Position numbers and translations under genes: made by a program. From Pisaster brevispinus (Eukaryota; Echinodermata; Asteroidea; Forcipulatida; Asteriidae): a stretch of DNA of 64,000 bases. Every line of letters starts with the position of its first letter. Position 1 is the stretch's first letter. Below, piece after piece: positions 1-13,247 of this stretch. The DNA lies in contig JAMKCF010000013.1 in assembly GCA_023634235.1 (NCBI GenBank), forward strand, positions 9,771,827 through 9,835,826, given 5' to 3'. The notes below the pieces were generated by a model that saw nothing but the letters and a program-made list of their open reading frames with translations, was not told the origin of the DNA and ran no database searches.

Positions 1-1470
1 ATGAACCACATGTCGGATTTTTACAATCTACACATCATCGGATTGGTCGTTAAAAGGTCAACAAACGCTTCACACAACATGACCCCATTTGACCTTGACT
101 TCCGGTTCAAACCGGAAGTTGAAAATTTCAAAAATTAAAAACCTCAAAAACTACGTAACATTTTAACCTGAATTTTGCATTAGACTATAGATGAGTTATC
201 CTGCCGAAACTTTTGCACAGAGATTATAGCATTTTAACCTTTGCATTTGGTTCACACTTGACGTCAATGCGCTTGTGTCTGTTGAACGACCTTGTACGAC
301 AACGCACGGTAGTGTAGGCCTACACGTAAATACAATGTATGTCAAACCTGTACCAGCCACGCACGTGTACGATGCACGTGTACGATGCACGTGTAGTCAA
401 GGTCTCGCTACACGTCCATACAGCCACATGTACTTTGCGCGCGTTGTTTAAGTTAACGTGTCTGTATTGAAACCAAAGATCGTTAGCGCCTACGGCGCTA
501 TACGATCTTTGATTGAAACTGTAAAGCCACCTACAGGAATACATTTGGCGTCGCTCGCTATTTCATTGTATTTTGCACATCCAAATAATGGTAGTCCGTG
601 TAATATTTGAAAAATTCATAACTCCTTAACCACACAATGGATTGTTACAATCCATACGTCGTCTGAACGGTATTGATAAATTAAACACGCGGTACACAAA
701 TTCTGACCCGTTTGACCTTAACTTCCGGTTCAAATCGGAAGTTGAAATTTAATGTTTTAAAAAATCATAACTTCTGAAGCACACATTGGATTTTTACAAT
801 GTATGCATCATTTGGATGGTAGATAACAATTGAAGAAACGATACACAAAATGTTATGCCCTTCGACCTTGATTTCCGGTTCGAACCGGAAGATGAATTTA
901 ATAATTAACAAATTAATAACTCCTCAACCACTCATTGTATTTTATTAAGTAAACGTCATCAGAAAGAGCTCCTAAGACTTAACAAACGATATACAGTGTG
1001 TCCTTATTTAACACTGACTTCCGGTTCAAACCGGAAGTTAAAAATTAATGTTAAAAAAATCTTAACTTCTAAGGCACACTTTGTTTTTTGCAATCTTTAC
1101 ATCATTGGCAAAGTATTTATCAACTTAAGAATTGACACACATAATGCGACTCAATTTGACCTTGACTTCCGGTTTAAACCGGATGATCAAATCCAATACT
1201 TGAAACAATCATAACTCCCGAACCACACATTAGATTTTTATCAACTACACGGCATTACAGAGAGCTCCTAGGACTAACCTAGCTCTACACAGTATGACCT
1301 CGTTTGAACTAAGTTTTGGTTCAAACCGGAAGTTGAAGATATATATTGGAACAAAATCTAACTCCTGAACCACAAATCGAGGTGATAGAATAAAATATAT
1401 TTAAATCTTCATCTAATGACATCGATCACGAACACCGTATTTTTGTAGCAAACAAAAATTCAATTTCTAG
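1..1470 (+). mobile_element. Helitron-like unit 0 (5' end outside window)
   Basis: Partial unit ending with a TTTTTGT-type hairpin and CTAG at 1467-1470. It contains the 'alpha' module at about 250-560, including the long hairpin at 474-511. Subrepeats with ACTTCCGGTT-type palindromes run through it. Confidence 0.65.
474..511. repeat. 17-bp-stem hairpin in the alpha module
   Basis: CAAAGATCGT plus TAGCGCC pairs with GGCGCTA plus ACGATCTTTG across a 3-nt loop, with one bulged T. The same hairpin, with small changes, recurs near 2628, 5000 and 8546 in the other alpha-type units. It also lies within a short minus-strand reading frame that is repeated in all four units and is probably not coding. 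Confidence 0.7.
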
Positions 1471-1484
1471 TTTTCTGTTTTTTT

Positions 1485-1620
1485 AGGTGTTCGTGCAATA
1501 TGTGCACGAACACCTCTTGTTTTTGTTCTGTTTTTTAGGTGTTCGTGCAACATGTGCACGAACACCTATTGTTATTGTTCTGTTTTTTTAGGTGTTCGTG
1601 CAATATGTGCACGAACACCT
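1485..1620. repeat. Three tandem palindromes between Helitron units
   Basis: Three copies at 1485-1515, 1537-1567 and 1590-1620 of a 31-bp palindrome (AGGTGTTCGTGCA, 5 nt, TGCACGAACACCT), about 52 bp apart and separated by a TTGTTTTTGTTCTG-like linker. The right arm contains CGAACACC, the same motif that precedes the Helitron 3' hairpin, so the spacer looks derived from the unit terminus. A single further copy sits at 3632-3662. Confidence 0.8.
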
Positions 1621-1643
1621 CTTGTTTTTGTTCTGTTTTTTTT

Positions 1644-3623
1644 TCTTCTCCATCTTCTTCCGGAGAACTCTTCTCTACAGCATAACTCAAGATTGAAACT
1701 GAATTAAACCTTGAAACTCATCAGACAATTGAAGCTTAATATAAGGACGGCACAGTTGTCATGACGTCATGATGACGTCATCGGGTGTCGAATTACAACG
1801 TTTTTAAAATTGAAAATGACCATTTTCAAATTGCTGTATCTTCGTGAGTTTGAAAGCTATGAAACTCATAATTGGGCATCTGGTACATCAAGATTGGGCC
1901 AACATTTGAAAAGTTTACGCAAAAATCGTGTGACCTTCACTTCCGGTCTTAACGGAAGGTCAAAGTCTGCCTTTGTTTTTTTTTGTAAAAAAATTCAAAT
2001 TTTTGTCATAACTCAAAAATAAAATTGATTTGAACATTGAAACTCATAAGAGATGTGAACAATATCATCAAGACGCCACAAACATGATAATGTCATGATG
2101 ACGTCATGGGGTATTGAATTACATTAAATCAATGTTTAATATTTGTAAAAAAATCATAACTCATGAACCACGTCTTGGATTTTTACAATCTACACATCAT
2201 CGGATTGGTTGTTAAAAGGTCAACAAATGCTACACGAAACATGACCCCATTTGACCTTGACTTCCGGTTCAAACGGAAGTTGAAAAATTCACAAAATTCA
2301 TATCTCAAAAACTACGTCATATTTTAACATGAATTTTGCATCAGGTAATAGATGAGTTATTCTGCCAAAACTTTTGCACAGAGATTATAGCATTTTAATC
2401 TTTGCATCTGATCAAAACTGGGCGTCAAAGCGCAAGTGTCTGTTGAACGACCTTTTACGACAACGCACGGTAGTGTAGGCCTACACGTAAATACAATTTA
2501 TGTCAAACCTGTACCAGCAACGCACGTGTACGAGCACGTGTAGTCAATGTCTCGCTACACGTCCATACAGCCACATGTACATTGCGCGCGTAGTTTAAGT
2601 TAACATGTCTGTATTGAAACCAAAGATCATTAGCGCCTACGGCGCTATACGGTCTTTGATTGAAACTGTAAAGCCACCTATAGGAATACATTTGGCGTGG
2701 CTCGCTATTTCATTGTATATTGCTCATCCAAATAATGGTAGTCCGTGTAATATTTGAAAAATTCATAACTCCTTAACCACACAAAAGATTGTTACAATCC
2801 ATACGTCGTCTGAACAGTATTGATAAATTAAACACGCGGTACATAAATTCTGACCCGTTTGACCTTAACTTCCGGTTCAAACCGGAAGTTAAATTTAATG
2901 TTTCAAAAAATCCTAACTTCTGAACCACATATTAGATTTTTACAATCTATGTATCATTTGGAAGGTAGATAACAAGTGAAGAAACGATACACAAAATGTT
3001 ATGCCCTTCGACCTTGACTTCCGGTTCAAACCGGAAGATGAATTTAAAAATTAACAAATTAATAACTCCTCAACCACTCATTGTATTTTTATTAAGTAAG
3101 CGTCATTAAAAAGAGCTCCTAAGACTTAACAAACGATATACAGTGTGTCCTCATTTAACACTGACTTCCGGTTCAAACCGGAAGTTAAACATTAATGTTT
3201 CAAAAAATCTTAATTTCTAAAGCACACTTTGGTGTTTTTTTTTGCAATCTTTACATCATTGGCAAAGCATTTATCAACTTAAGAGTTGACACACAGAATG
3301 CAACCCAAGTTGACCTTGAATTACGGTTCAAACCAGATGATCAAATTCAATACTTGAAACAATCATAACTCCCCAACCACACTTTGGATTTTTATCAACT
3401 ACACGGCATTACAGAGAGCTCCTAGGATTTACCTAGCGCTACACAGTATGACCTCATTTGACCTAAGTTTGGTTCAAACCGGAAGTTGAAGATTTATATT
3501 GGAACAAAATCTTACTCCTGAACCACAAATCGGGTTGATAAAATGAAATCTTGTTCAATCATAATTTGATGATATCGATCACGAACACCTTGTTTTTGTA
3601 GCAAACAAAAACTGAATGTCTAG
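1644..3623 (+). mobile_element. Helitron-like unit A (alpha type)
   Basis: Runs from TCTTCTCCATC at 1644 to CTAG at 3620-3623, about 1.98 kb. Contains paired TGACGTCA-like sites near 1765, the alpha module around 2430-2700, and a 3' hairpin of the TTTTTGT/ACAAAAA type. Followed by one palindromic spacer copy. Confidence 0.65.
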
Positions 3624-3631
3624 TTTTTTTT

Positions 3632-3662
3632 AGGTGTTCGTGCAATATGTGCACGAACACCT
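3632..3662. repeat. Single palindromic spacer copy
   Basis: Same 31-bp palindrome as at 1485-1620 (13-bp arms, 5-nt loop), between the CTAG of unit A and the TCTTCTCC start of unit B. Confidence 0.8.
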
Positions 3663-3685
3663 CTTGTTTTTGTTCTGTTTTTTTT

Positions 3686-5992
3686 TCTTCTCCATCTTCT
3701 TCCTTCCGTTCAACTCTTATCTACAGCATAACTCAAGATTGGAACTGAATTGAACCTTGAAACTCATCAGACAATTGAACCCTAATATAAGGACGGCACA
3801 GTTGTCATGTCGTCATGATGACGTCATCAGGTGTCGAATTACAAGGTTTTTAAAGTTGAAAAATGACCATTTTCTATTCGCTGTATCTTCGTGAGTTTGA
3901 AAGCTAGGATGCTCATAATTGGGCATCTTATAAATCAAGACTGGGCAAACATTTGAAAAGTTAACGCCAAAATCGTACGACCTTTACTTCCGGTCTTAAC
4001 GGAAGGTCAAAGTCTGCGTTTTAGGGTCTTTTTTAATTTTGGTCATAACTCAAAATTAAAATTGATTTTAACCTTGAAACTCATCAGACAATTGAACCTT
4101 GATATGAGGACGGCACAGATTTGATGACGTTATGATGACGTCATCGGGTGTCGAATTACAAGGTTTTTAAAGTGAAAAATGACCATTTTGCTAATCGCTG
4201 TATCTCAGTGAATTTCAAAGCTATGAAGTTCATAATTAGGCATCTGATAGATCAAAACAGGGGCAACATTTGAAAAGTTAACGCCAAAATTGTATGACCT
4301 TTACTTCCGGGTCGTTACCCTGGGTCGAAGTTTGCCTTCGACGTTTTTTCTTTAAAAAGTCATGTTTTGGGCTTTTCTACGGCATAACTCTAGATTGAAA
4401 GTTAACTGAACATTGAAACTCATCAGACATGTGAACCTCAATATCAAGACGACACAAACATGATGATGTCATGATGACGTCATCGGGTATTGAATAACAT
4501 TAAATCAATGTTTAATATTTGTAAAAAATCATAACTCATGAACCACATGTCGGATTTTTACAATCTACACATCATCGGATTGGTCGTTAAAAGGTCAACA
4601 AATGCTACACACAACATGACCCCATTTGACCTTGATTTCCGGTTCAAACCGGAAGTTGAAAATTTCACAAAATTTATATCTCAAAAACTACGTCATATTT
4701 TAACATGAATTTTGCATCAGGTTATAGATGAGTTATTCTGCCGAAACTTTTGCACAGAGATTATAGCATTTTAATCTTTGCATCTGGTCAAAACTGGGCG
4801 TCAAAGCGCAAGTGTCTGTTGAACGACCTTGTACGACAACGCACGGTAGTGTAGGCCTACACGTAAATACAATGTATGTCAAACCTGTACCAGCAACGCA
4901 CGTGTACGAGCACGTGTAGTCAAGGTCTCGCTACACGTCCATACAGCCACATGTACATTGCGCGCGTAGTTTAAGTTCACATGTCTGTATTGAAACCAAA
5001 GATCGTTACCGCCTACGGCGCTATACGATCTTTGATTGAAACTGTAAAGCCACCTATAGGAATACATTTGGCGTCGCTCGCTATTTCATTGTATATTACA
5101 CATCCAAATAATGGTAGTCCGTGTAATTTTTGAAAAATTCATAACTCCTTAACTACACAATGGATTGTTACAATCCATACGTCATCTGAACGGTATTGAT
5201 AAATTAAACACGCGGTACATAATCTCTGACCCGTTTGACCTTAACTTCCGGTTCAAACCGGAAGTTGAAATTTAATGTTTCAAAAAATCATAACTTCTGA
5301 ACCACAAATTGGATTTTTACAATCTATGCATCATTTGGAAGGTAGATAACAAGTGAAGAAACGATACACAAAATGTTATGCCCTTCGACCTTGACTTCCG
5401 GTTCAAACCGGAAGATGAATTTAATAATGAACAAATTAATAACTCCTCAACCACTCATTGTATTTTTATTAAGTAAACGTCATCTGAAAGAGCTCCTAAG
5501 ACTTAACAAACTATAGACAGTGTGTCCTCATTTAACACTGACTTCCGGTTCAAACCGGAAGTTAAACATTAATGTTTCAAAAAATCATAACTTCTAAAGC
5601 ACACTTTGTTTGTTTTTTGGGGCAATCTTTACATCATTGGCAAAATATTTATCAACTTAAGAATTGACACACAGAATGCGACCCAATTTGACCTTGACTT
5701 TCGTTTCAAACCGGATGATCAAATTCAATACTTGAAACAATCATAACTCCCGAACCACACTTTGGATTTTTATCAACTACACGGCATCTCCTAGGATTTA
5801 CCTAGCGCTACACAGTATGACCTTATTTGACCTAAGTTTGGTTCAAACCGGAAGTTGAAGATTTATATTGGAACAAAATCTTACTCCTGAACCACAAATC
5901 GAGGTGATAGAATAAAATATCTTTAAATCGTAATTTAATCACATCGATCACGAACACCGTATTTTTGTAGCAAACAAAAATTCAATTTCTAG
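3686..5992 (+). mobile_element. Helitron-like unit B (alpha type)
   Basis: Starts TCTTCTCC at 3686, ends CTAG at 5989-5992, about 2.3 kb, the longest of the related units. It carries two successive copies of the CRE-rich 5' block before the alpha module (about 4790-5090). The next unit begins 10 bp after CTAG without a palindromic spacer. Confidence 0.65.
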
Positions 5993-6001
5993 TTTTTTTT
6001 T

Positions 6002-7543
6002 TCTTCTCCATCTTCTTCTTCCCTAGAACTCTTCTCTACAGCATAACTCAACATTGAAACTGAATTGAACCTTGAAACTCATCAGACAATTGAACCTCAA
6101 TATGAAGACGGCACAGTTGTCATGACGTCATGATGACGTCATCAGGTGTCGAATTACAAGGTTTTTTAAGTTGAAAATTGACCATTTTGCTGATCGCTGT
6201 ATCTTCGTGAATTTTTAAGCTATGATGTTCATAGTTTGGCATATTATAGATCAAGACAAGGGCAACATTTGAAAAGTTAACCCAAAAATCGTATGACCTT
6301 TACTTCCGGGTCGTTACCCTGGGTCGAAGTTTGCCTTCGACGTTTTTTCTTAAAAAAGTCATGTTTTTGGCTTTTCTACGGCATAACTCTAGATTTAAAT
6401 TGAACTGAAGGTTGAAACTCATCAGACATATGAACCTCAATATCAAGACGACACAACCTTGATGATGTCATGATGATGTCATCGGGTATTGAATTACACT
6501 AAATCAAAGTTTAATATTTGTAAAAACTCATAACTCATGAACCACATGTCGGATTTTTACAATCTACACATCATCGGATTGGTCGTTAAAAGGTCAACAA
6601 ATGCTACACACAACATGACCCCATTTGACCTTGACTTCCGGTTCAAACCGGAAGTTGAAAATTTCACAAAATTTATATCTCAAAAACTACGTCATATTTT
6701 AACATGAATTTTGCAGCAGGTTATAGATGAGTTATTCTGCCAAAACTTTTGCACAGAGATTATAGCATTTTAATCTTTGCATCTGGTCAAAACTTGGCGT
6801 CAAAGCGCATGTGTCTGTTGACTTTCATCGTGTGACAACGCACGATAGAGTAGGCCAAAATACGCCGACATTGTACACAGCCACCGCATTGAAACTGCGT
6901 ATTTTGCCGATTCACTGTAGCTGGCCGTTCCGCTCCGTTGTTTATAAGGTTCAAAGTCCACGCAGCTTTGCCAGTACATGTACATGTCACATGAGGGCGC
7001 TATATCACATGAATGGTCATTATTTACAGAGCTCTCTGACAGTCCGTATAATAATTGAAAAATTAATAACTCCTTAACCACACGTTGGATTTTCACAATC
7101 CAAACGTCGTCTGAACGGTCTTGATAAATTAAACACGCGCTACACAAAATATGACCCGTTTGACCTTAACTTCCGGTTCAAACCGGAAGTTAATGTTTCA
7201 TGTTTCAAAAAATCATAACTTCTGAACCACACATTGGTTTTTTACAATCTATGCATCATTTGGGAGGTAGGTAACAAGTTAAGAAACGATACACAAAATG
7301 TTATGCCATTTGACCTTGAGTTCCGGTTCAAACCTTTTGATCAAATTCAATACTTGAAACAATCATAATTCCCGAATAACACATTGGTTTTTTATTAACT
7401 ACACGGCATTACAAAGGGCTCCTAGGACTTACCTAGCGCTACACAGTATGACCTCATTTGACCTAACTTTTGGTTCAATCAAAATTTGATGACATCGATC
7501 ACGAACACCTTGTTTTTGTAGTAAACAAAAACTGAATGTCTAG
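6002..7543 (+). mobile_element. Helitron-like unit C (beta type)
   Basis: From TCTTCTCC at 6002 to CTAG at 7540-7543, about 1.54 kb. In place of the alpha module it has an unrelated 'beta' module at about 6800-7040, including a GTACATGTACATGT run. It lacks several of the downstream subrepeats present in units A, B and D. Confidence 0.65.
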
Positions 7544-7550
7544 TTTTCTT

Positions 7551-9572
7551 TCTTCTCCATCTTCTTCCTTCCGTTCAACTCTTATCTACAGCATAACTCA
7601 AGATTGGAACTGAATTGAACCTTGAAACTCATCAGACAATTGAACCCTAATATAAGGACGGCACAGTTGTTATGACGTCATGATGATGTCATCAGGTGTC
7701 GAATTACAAGGTTTTTAAAGTTGAAAAATGACCATATTGCTAATTGCTGTATCTCAGTGAATTTCAAAGTTATGAAGTTCATAGTTGGGCATCTGATAGA
7801 TCAAAACAGGGGCAACATTTGAAAAGTTAACGCCCAAATCGTATGACCTTTACTTCTGGGTCGTTACCCTGGGTCGAAGTTTGCCTTCGACGTTTTTACT
7901 TTAAAAAGTCATGTTTTGGGCTTTTCTACGGCATAACTCTAGATTGAAAGTTAACTGAACATTGAAACTCATCAGACATTTGAACCTCAGTATCAAGACG
8001 ACACAAACATGATGATGTCATGATGACGTCATCGGGTATTGAATTACATTAAATCAATGTTTAATATTTGTAAAAAATCATAACTCATGAACCACATGTC
8101 GGATTTTTACAATCTACACATCATCGGATTGGTCGTTAAAAGGTCAACAAATGCTACACACAACATGACCCCATTTGACCTTGACTTCCGGTTCAAACCG
8201 GAAGTTGAAAATTTCACTAAATTCATATCTCAAAAACTACGTCATATTTTAACATGAATTTTGCATCAGGTCATAGATGAGTTATTCTGCCGAAACTTTT
8301 GCACAGAGATTATAGCATTTTAATCTTTGCATCTGGTCAAAACTGGGCGTCAAAGCGCAAGTGTCTGTTGAACGACCTTGTACGACAACGCACGGTAGTG
8401 TAGGCCTACACGTAAATACAATGTATGTCAAACCTGTACCAGCAACGCACGTGTACGAGCACGTGTAGTCAATGTCTCGCTACACGTCCATACAGCCACA
8501 TGTACATTGCGCGCGTAGTTTAAGTTAACATGTCTGTATTGAAACCAAAGATCGTTAGCGCCTACGGCGCTATACGATCTTTGATTGAAACTGTAAAGCC
8601 ACCTATAGGAATACATTTGGCATCGCTCGCTATTTCATTGTATATTGCACATCCAAATAATGGTAGTCCGTGTAATTTTGAAAAATTCATAACTCCTTAA
8701 CCACACAACCATAACCACACATAACCACACAATGGATTGTTACAATCCATACGTCGTCTGAACGGTATTGATAAATTAAACACGCGGTACATAATCTCTG
8801 ACCCGTTTGACCTTAAATTCCGGTTGAAACCGGAAGTTGAAATTTAATGTTTCAAAAAATCATAACTTCTGAACCACAAATTGGATTTTTACAATCTATG
8901 CATCATTTGGAAGGTAGATAACAAGTGAAGAAACGATACACAAAATGTTATGCCCTTCGATCTTGACTTCCGGCTCAAACCGGAAGATGAATTTAATAAT
9001 GAACAAATTAATAACTCCTCAACCACTCATTGTATTTCTATTAAGTAAACGTCATCAGAAAGAGCTCCTAAGACTTAACAAACGATAGACAGTGTGTCCT
9101 CATTTAACACTGACTTCCGGTTTAAACCGGAAGTTAAACATTAATGTTTCAAAAAATCATAACTTCTAAGGCACACTTTGTTTGTTTTTTTGCAATCTTT
9201 ACATCATTGGCAAAATATTTATCAACTTAAGAATTGACACACAGAATGCGACCCAATTTGACCTTGACTTTTGTTTCAAACGGGATGATCAAATTCAATA
9301 CTTGAAACAATCATAATTCCCGAACCACACTTTGGATTTTAATCAACTACACGGCATTACAGAGAGCTCCTAGGATTTACCTAGCGCTACACAGTATGAC
9401 CTCATTTGACCTAAGTTTTGGTTCAAACCGAAAGTTGAAGATTTATATTGGAATTAAATCTTACTCCTGAACCACAAATCGAGGTGATAGAATAAAATAT
9501 CTTTAAATCTTAATTTAATCACATCGATCACGAACACCGTATTTTTGTAGCAAACAAAAATTCAATTTCTAG
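7551..9572 (+). mobile_element. Helitron-like unit D (alpha type)
   Basis: From TCTTCTCC at 7551 to CTAG at 9569-9572, about 2.02 kb. Alpha module at about 8345-8640. A small local triplication of ACCACAC-containing sequence lies near 8700-8730. Confidence 0.65.
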
Positions 9573-9580
9573 TTTTTTTT

Positions 9581-11696
9581 TCTTCTCCATCTTCTTCTTC
9601 CCTAGAACTCTTCTCTACAGCATAACTCAACATTGAAACTGAATTGAACCTTGAAACTCATCAGACAATTGAACCTCAAAATGAAGACGGCACAGTTGTC
9701 ATGACGTCATGATGACGTCATCAGGTGTCGAATTACAAGGTTTTTAAAGTTGAAAATGACCATTTTCTATTCGCTGTATCTTCGTTAATTTGAAAGCTAG
9801 GATGCTCATAATTGGGCATCTTTTAAATCAAGACTGGGCTAACATTTGAAAAGTTAACGCCAAAATCGTACGACCTCTACTTCCGGTCTTAACGGAAGGT
9901 CAAAGTCTGCGTTTTAGGGTCTTTTTTAATTTTGGTCATAACTCAAAATTAAAATTGATTTTAACCTTGAAACTCATCAGACAATTGAACCTTGATATGA
10001 GGACAGCACATACATGATGACGTTATGATGACGTCATCGGGTGTCGAATTACAAGGTTTTTAAAGTAAAAAATTGACCTTTTTCTATTTGCTGTATCTTC
10101 GTTAATTTCAAAAGTATGATGTTCATAATTGGGCATATGATAGATCAAGACTGGGGCATCATTTGAAAAGTTAACGTTAAAATCGTATGACCTTAACTTC
10201 CGGGTCGTTACCCTGGGTCGAAATTTGCCTTCGTTGATTTTCCATAAAAAAATCGGGTTTTGGGCTTTTTGACGGCATAACTCAAGATTAAAAATTACCT
10301 GAACATTGAAACTCATCGGACACTTAAATCTTAGTATCAAGACGACACAAAATTGATTATGTAATGATGACGTCACCTGGTATTGAATTACACTAAATCA
10401 AAGTTTAATATTTGTAAAAAATCATAACTCATGAACCACATGTCGGATTTTTACAATCTATACATCATCGGATTGGTCGTTAAGAGGTCAACAAACGCTA
10501 CACAGAACATGACCCCATTTGACCTTGACTTCCGGTTCAAACCGGAAGTTGAAAATTGAAAAAAATCATATCTCAAAAACTACGTCATAATTTAACATGA
10601 ATTTTGCATCAGGTTATAGATGAGTTATTCTGCCGAAACTTTTGCACAGAGATTATAGCATTTTAATCTTTGCATCTGGTCAAAACTGGGCGTCAAATCG
10701 CATGTGTCTGTTGAATTTCATCGTGTGACAACGCACGATAGTGTAGGCAAACATACGCCGACAGCCACCGCATTTAAACTGCGTATTTTGCCGATTCACT
10801 GTAGCTGGCCGTTCCGCTCTATTGTTTTTAAGGTTCAAAGTCCACGCAGCCTTGCCAGTACATGTACATGTCACATGAGGGCGCTATATTACATGAATGG
10901 TCATTATTTACAGAGCTCAATTAATGTTAGTCCGTGTAATAATTGAAAAATTTATAACTCCTTACCCACACGTTGGATTTTCACAATCCAAACGTCGTCT
11001 GAACGGTCTTGATAAATTAAACACGCGATACACAAAATATGACCCATTTGACCTTAACTTCCGGTTCAAGCCGAAAGTTGAAATTTCATGTTTCAAAAAA
11101 TCATAACTTCTGAACAACACATTGGATTTGTACAATCTATGCATCATTTGGAAGGTATGAAACGATACACAAAATGTTATGCCATTTGACCTTGACTTCC
11201 GGTTCATACCGGAAGATGAATTTAATAATTAAAACAATACTATCTCCTCAACCACTCATTGTATTTATATCAAGTAAACGTCATCAGAAAGAGCTCTTTA
11301 GACTTAACAAACGATACACAGTGTGACCTCATTTCACACTGACTTCCGGTTCAATCCGGAAATTAAAAAATAATGTTTCAAAAAATCATAACTTCTAAGG
11401 CACACTTTGGTTTTTTTGCAATCTTTGCATCATTGGCAAAGTATTTATCAACTTAAGAAATGACACACAGAATGCGACCCAATTTGACCTTTGACTTCTG
11501 GTTCAAACCGGATGATCAAATTCAATATTTGAAATAATCATAACTCCTGAACCACACATTGGATTTTTATTAACTACACGGCATTACAAAGGGCACAAAT
11601 CAGGTTGATAAAATGAAATATTGTTCAATCATAATTTGATGACATCATCGATCACGAACACCGTGTTTTTGTAGCAAACAAAAATTCAATTTCTAG
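9581..11696 (+). mobile_element. Helitron-like unit E (beta type)
   Basis: From TCTTCTCC at 9581 to CTAG at 11693-11696, about 2.1 kb. Has two CRE-rich 5' blocks as in unit B, but a beta module at about 10690-10910. Confidence 0.65.
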
Positions 11697-11704
11697 TTTT
11701 TTTT

Positions 11705-13238
11705 TCTTCTCCATCTTCTTATACTTAACTCTTATCTACAACATAACTCAAGATTGAAACTGAATTGAACATTGAAACTCATCAGACAATTGAACCTTGA
11801 TATAAAGACAACACAGTTGTCATGACGTCATGATGACGTCATCTGGTTTCGAATTACAAGGTTTTTAAAGTTGAAAACTGACCATTTGCTAATTGCTGTA
11901 TCTTCGTGAATTTGAAAGCTATGATGTTCAAAGTTTGGCATCTGATAGATCAAGACTGGGGCAACATTTGGAGGGTTAACGCCAAAATCGTTTGATCTTT
12001 ACTTCGGAAAATGACCCTGGTCGAAGTTTGCCTTCGATTTTTTTTCTTAAAAAAGTCATGTTTTTGGCTTTTCTGCAGCATAACTCAAGATTCAAATTGA
12101 ACTGAAGGTTGAAACTCATCAGACAGTTGAACCTCAGTGTCAAGACGACAAAAGCTTAATGATGTCATGATGACATCATCGGGTATTGAATTACATTAAA
12201 TCAAAGTTTAATATTTGTAAAAAATCATAACTCATGAACCGCATGTCGGATTTTTTCAATCTACACATCATCGGATAGGTCGTAAAAAGTTCAACAATCA
12301 CTGCACATAACGTGACCCCATTTGACCTTGACTTCCGGTTCAAACCGGAAGTTGAAAATTGAAAAATTCATATCTCATAAACGACGTCATATTTTAACAT
12401 AAATTTTGCAGCAGGTTATAGATGAGTTATTCTGCCGAAACTTTTGCACAGAGATTATAGCATTTTAATCTTTGCATCTGGTCAAAACTTGGCGTCAAAA
12501 CGCATGTGTCTGTTGACTTTCATCGTGTGACAACGCACGATAGTGTAGGCCAAAATACGCCGACATTGTACACAGCCACCGCATTGAAACTGCGTATTTT
12601 GCCGATTCACTGTAGCTGGCCGTTCCGCTCCATTGTTTATAAGGTTCAAAGTCCACGCAGCCTTGCCAGTACATGTACATGTCACATGAGGGCGCTATAT
12701 CACATGAATGGTCATTATTTACAGAGCTCTGTGACAGTCCGTATAATAATTGAACAATTCATAACTCCTTAACCACACGTTGGATTTTCACAATCCAAAC
12801 GTCGTCTGAACGGTCTTGATAAATTAAACACGCGCTACACAAAATATGACCCGTTTGACCTTAACTTCCGGTTCAAACCGGAAGTTGATGTTTCATGTTT
12901 CAAAAAATCATAACTTCTGAACCAGACATTTGTTTTTTACAATCTATGCATCATTTGGGAGGTAGGTAACAAGTGAAGAAACGATACACAAAATGTTATG
13001 CCATTTGACCTTGAGTTTCGGTTCAAACTGGATGATCAAATTCAATACTTGAAACAATCATAATTCCCGAATAACACATTGGTTTTTTATTAACTACACG
13101 GCATTACAAGGGGGTCCTAGGACTTACCTAGTGCTACACAGTATGACCTCATTTGACCTAACTTTTGGTTCAATCATAATTTGATGACATCGATCACGAA
13201 CACCTTGTTTTTGTAGTAAACAAAAACTGAATCTCTAG
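11705..13238 (+). mobile_element. Helitron-like unit F (beta type)
   Basis: From TCTTCTCC at 11705 to CTAG at 13235-13238, about 1.53 kb. Same architecture and length as unit C, so C and F look like the closest relatives in the array. Confidence 0.65.
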
Positions 13239-13247
13239 TTTTTTTTT

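Noticed and set aside
320..8616. A near-identical 62-74 codon minus-strand frame repeated in four array units
   Set aside because: It is part of the repeated alpha module and spans its hairpin. Conservation reflects the DNA repeat, and beta units replace it.
6787..12772. Repeated frames on both strands in the beta modules
   Set aside because: Same argument: mutual overlap on both strands inside a Helitron subrepeat, no domain.
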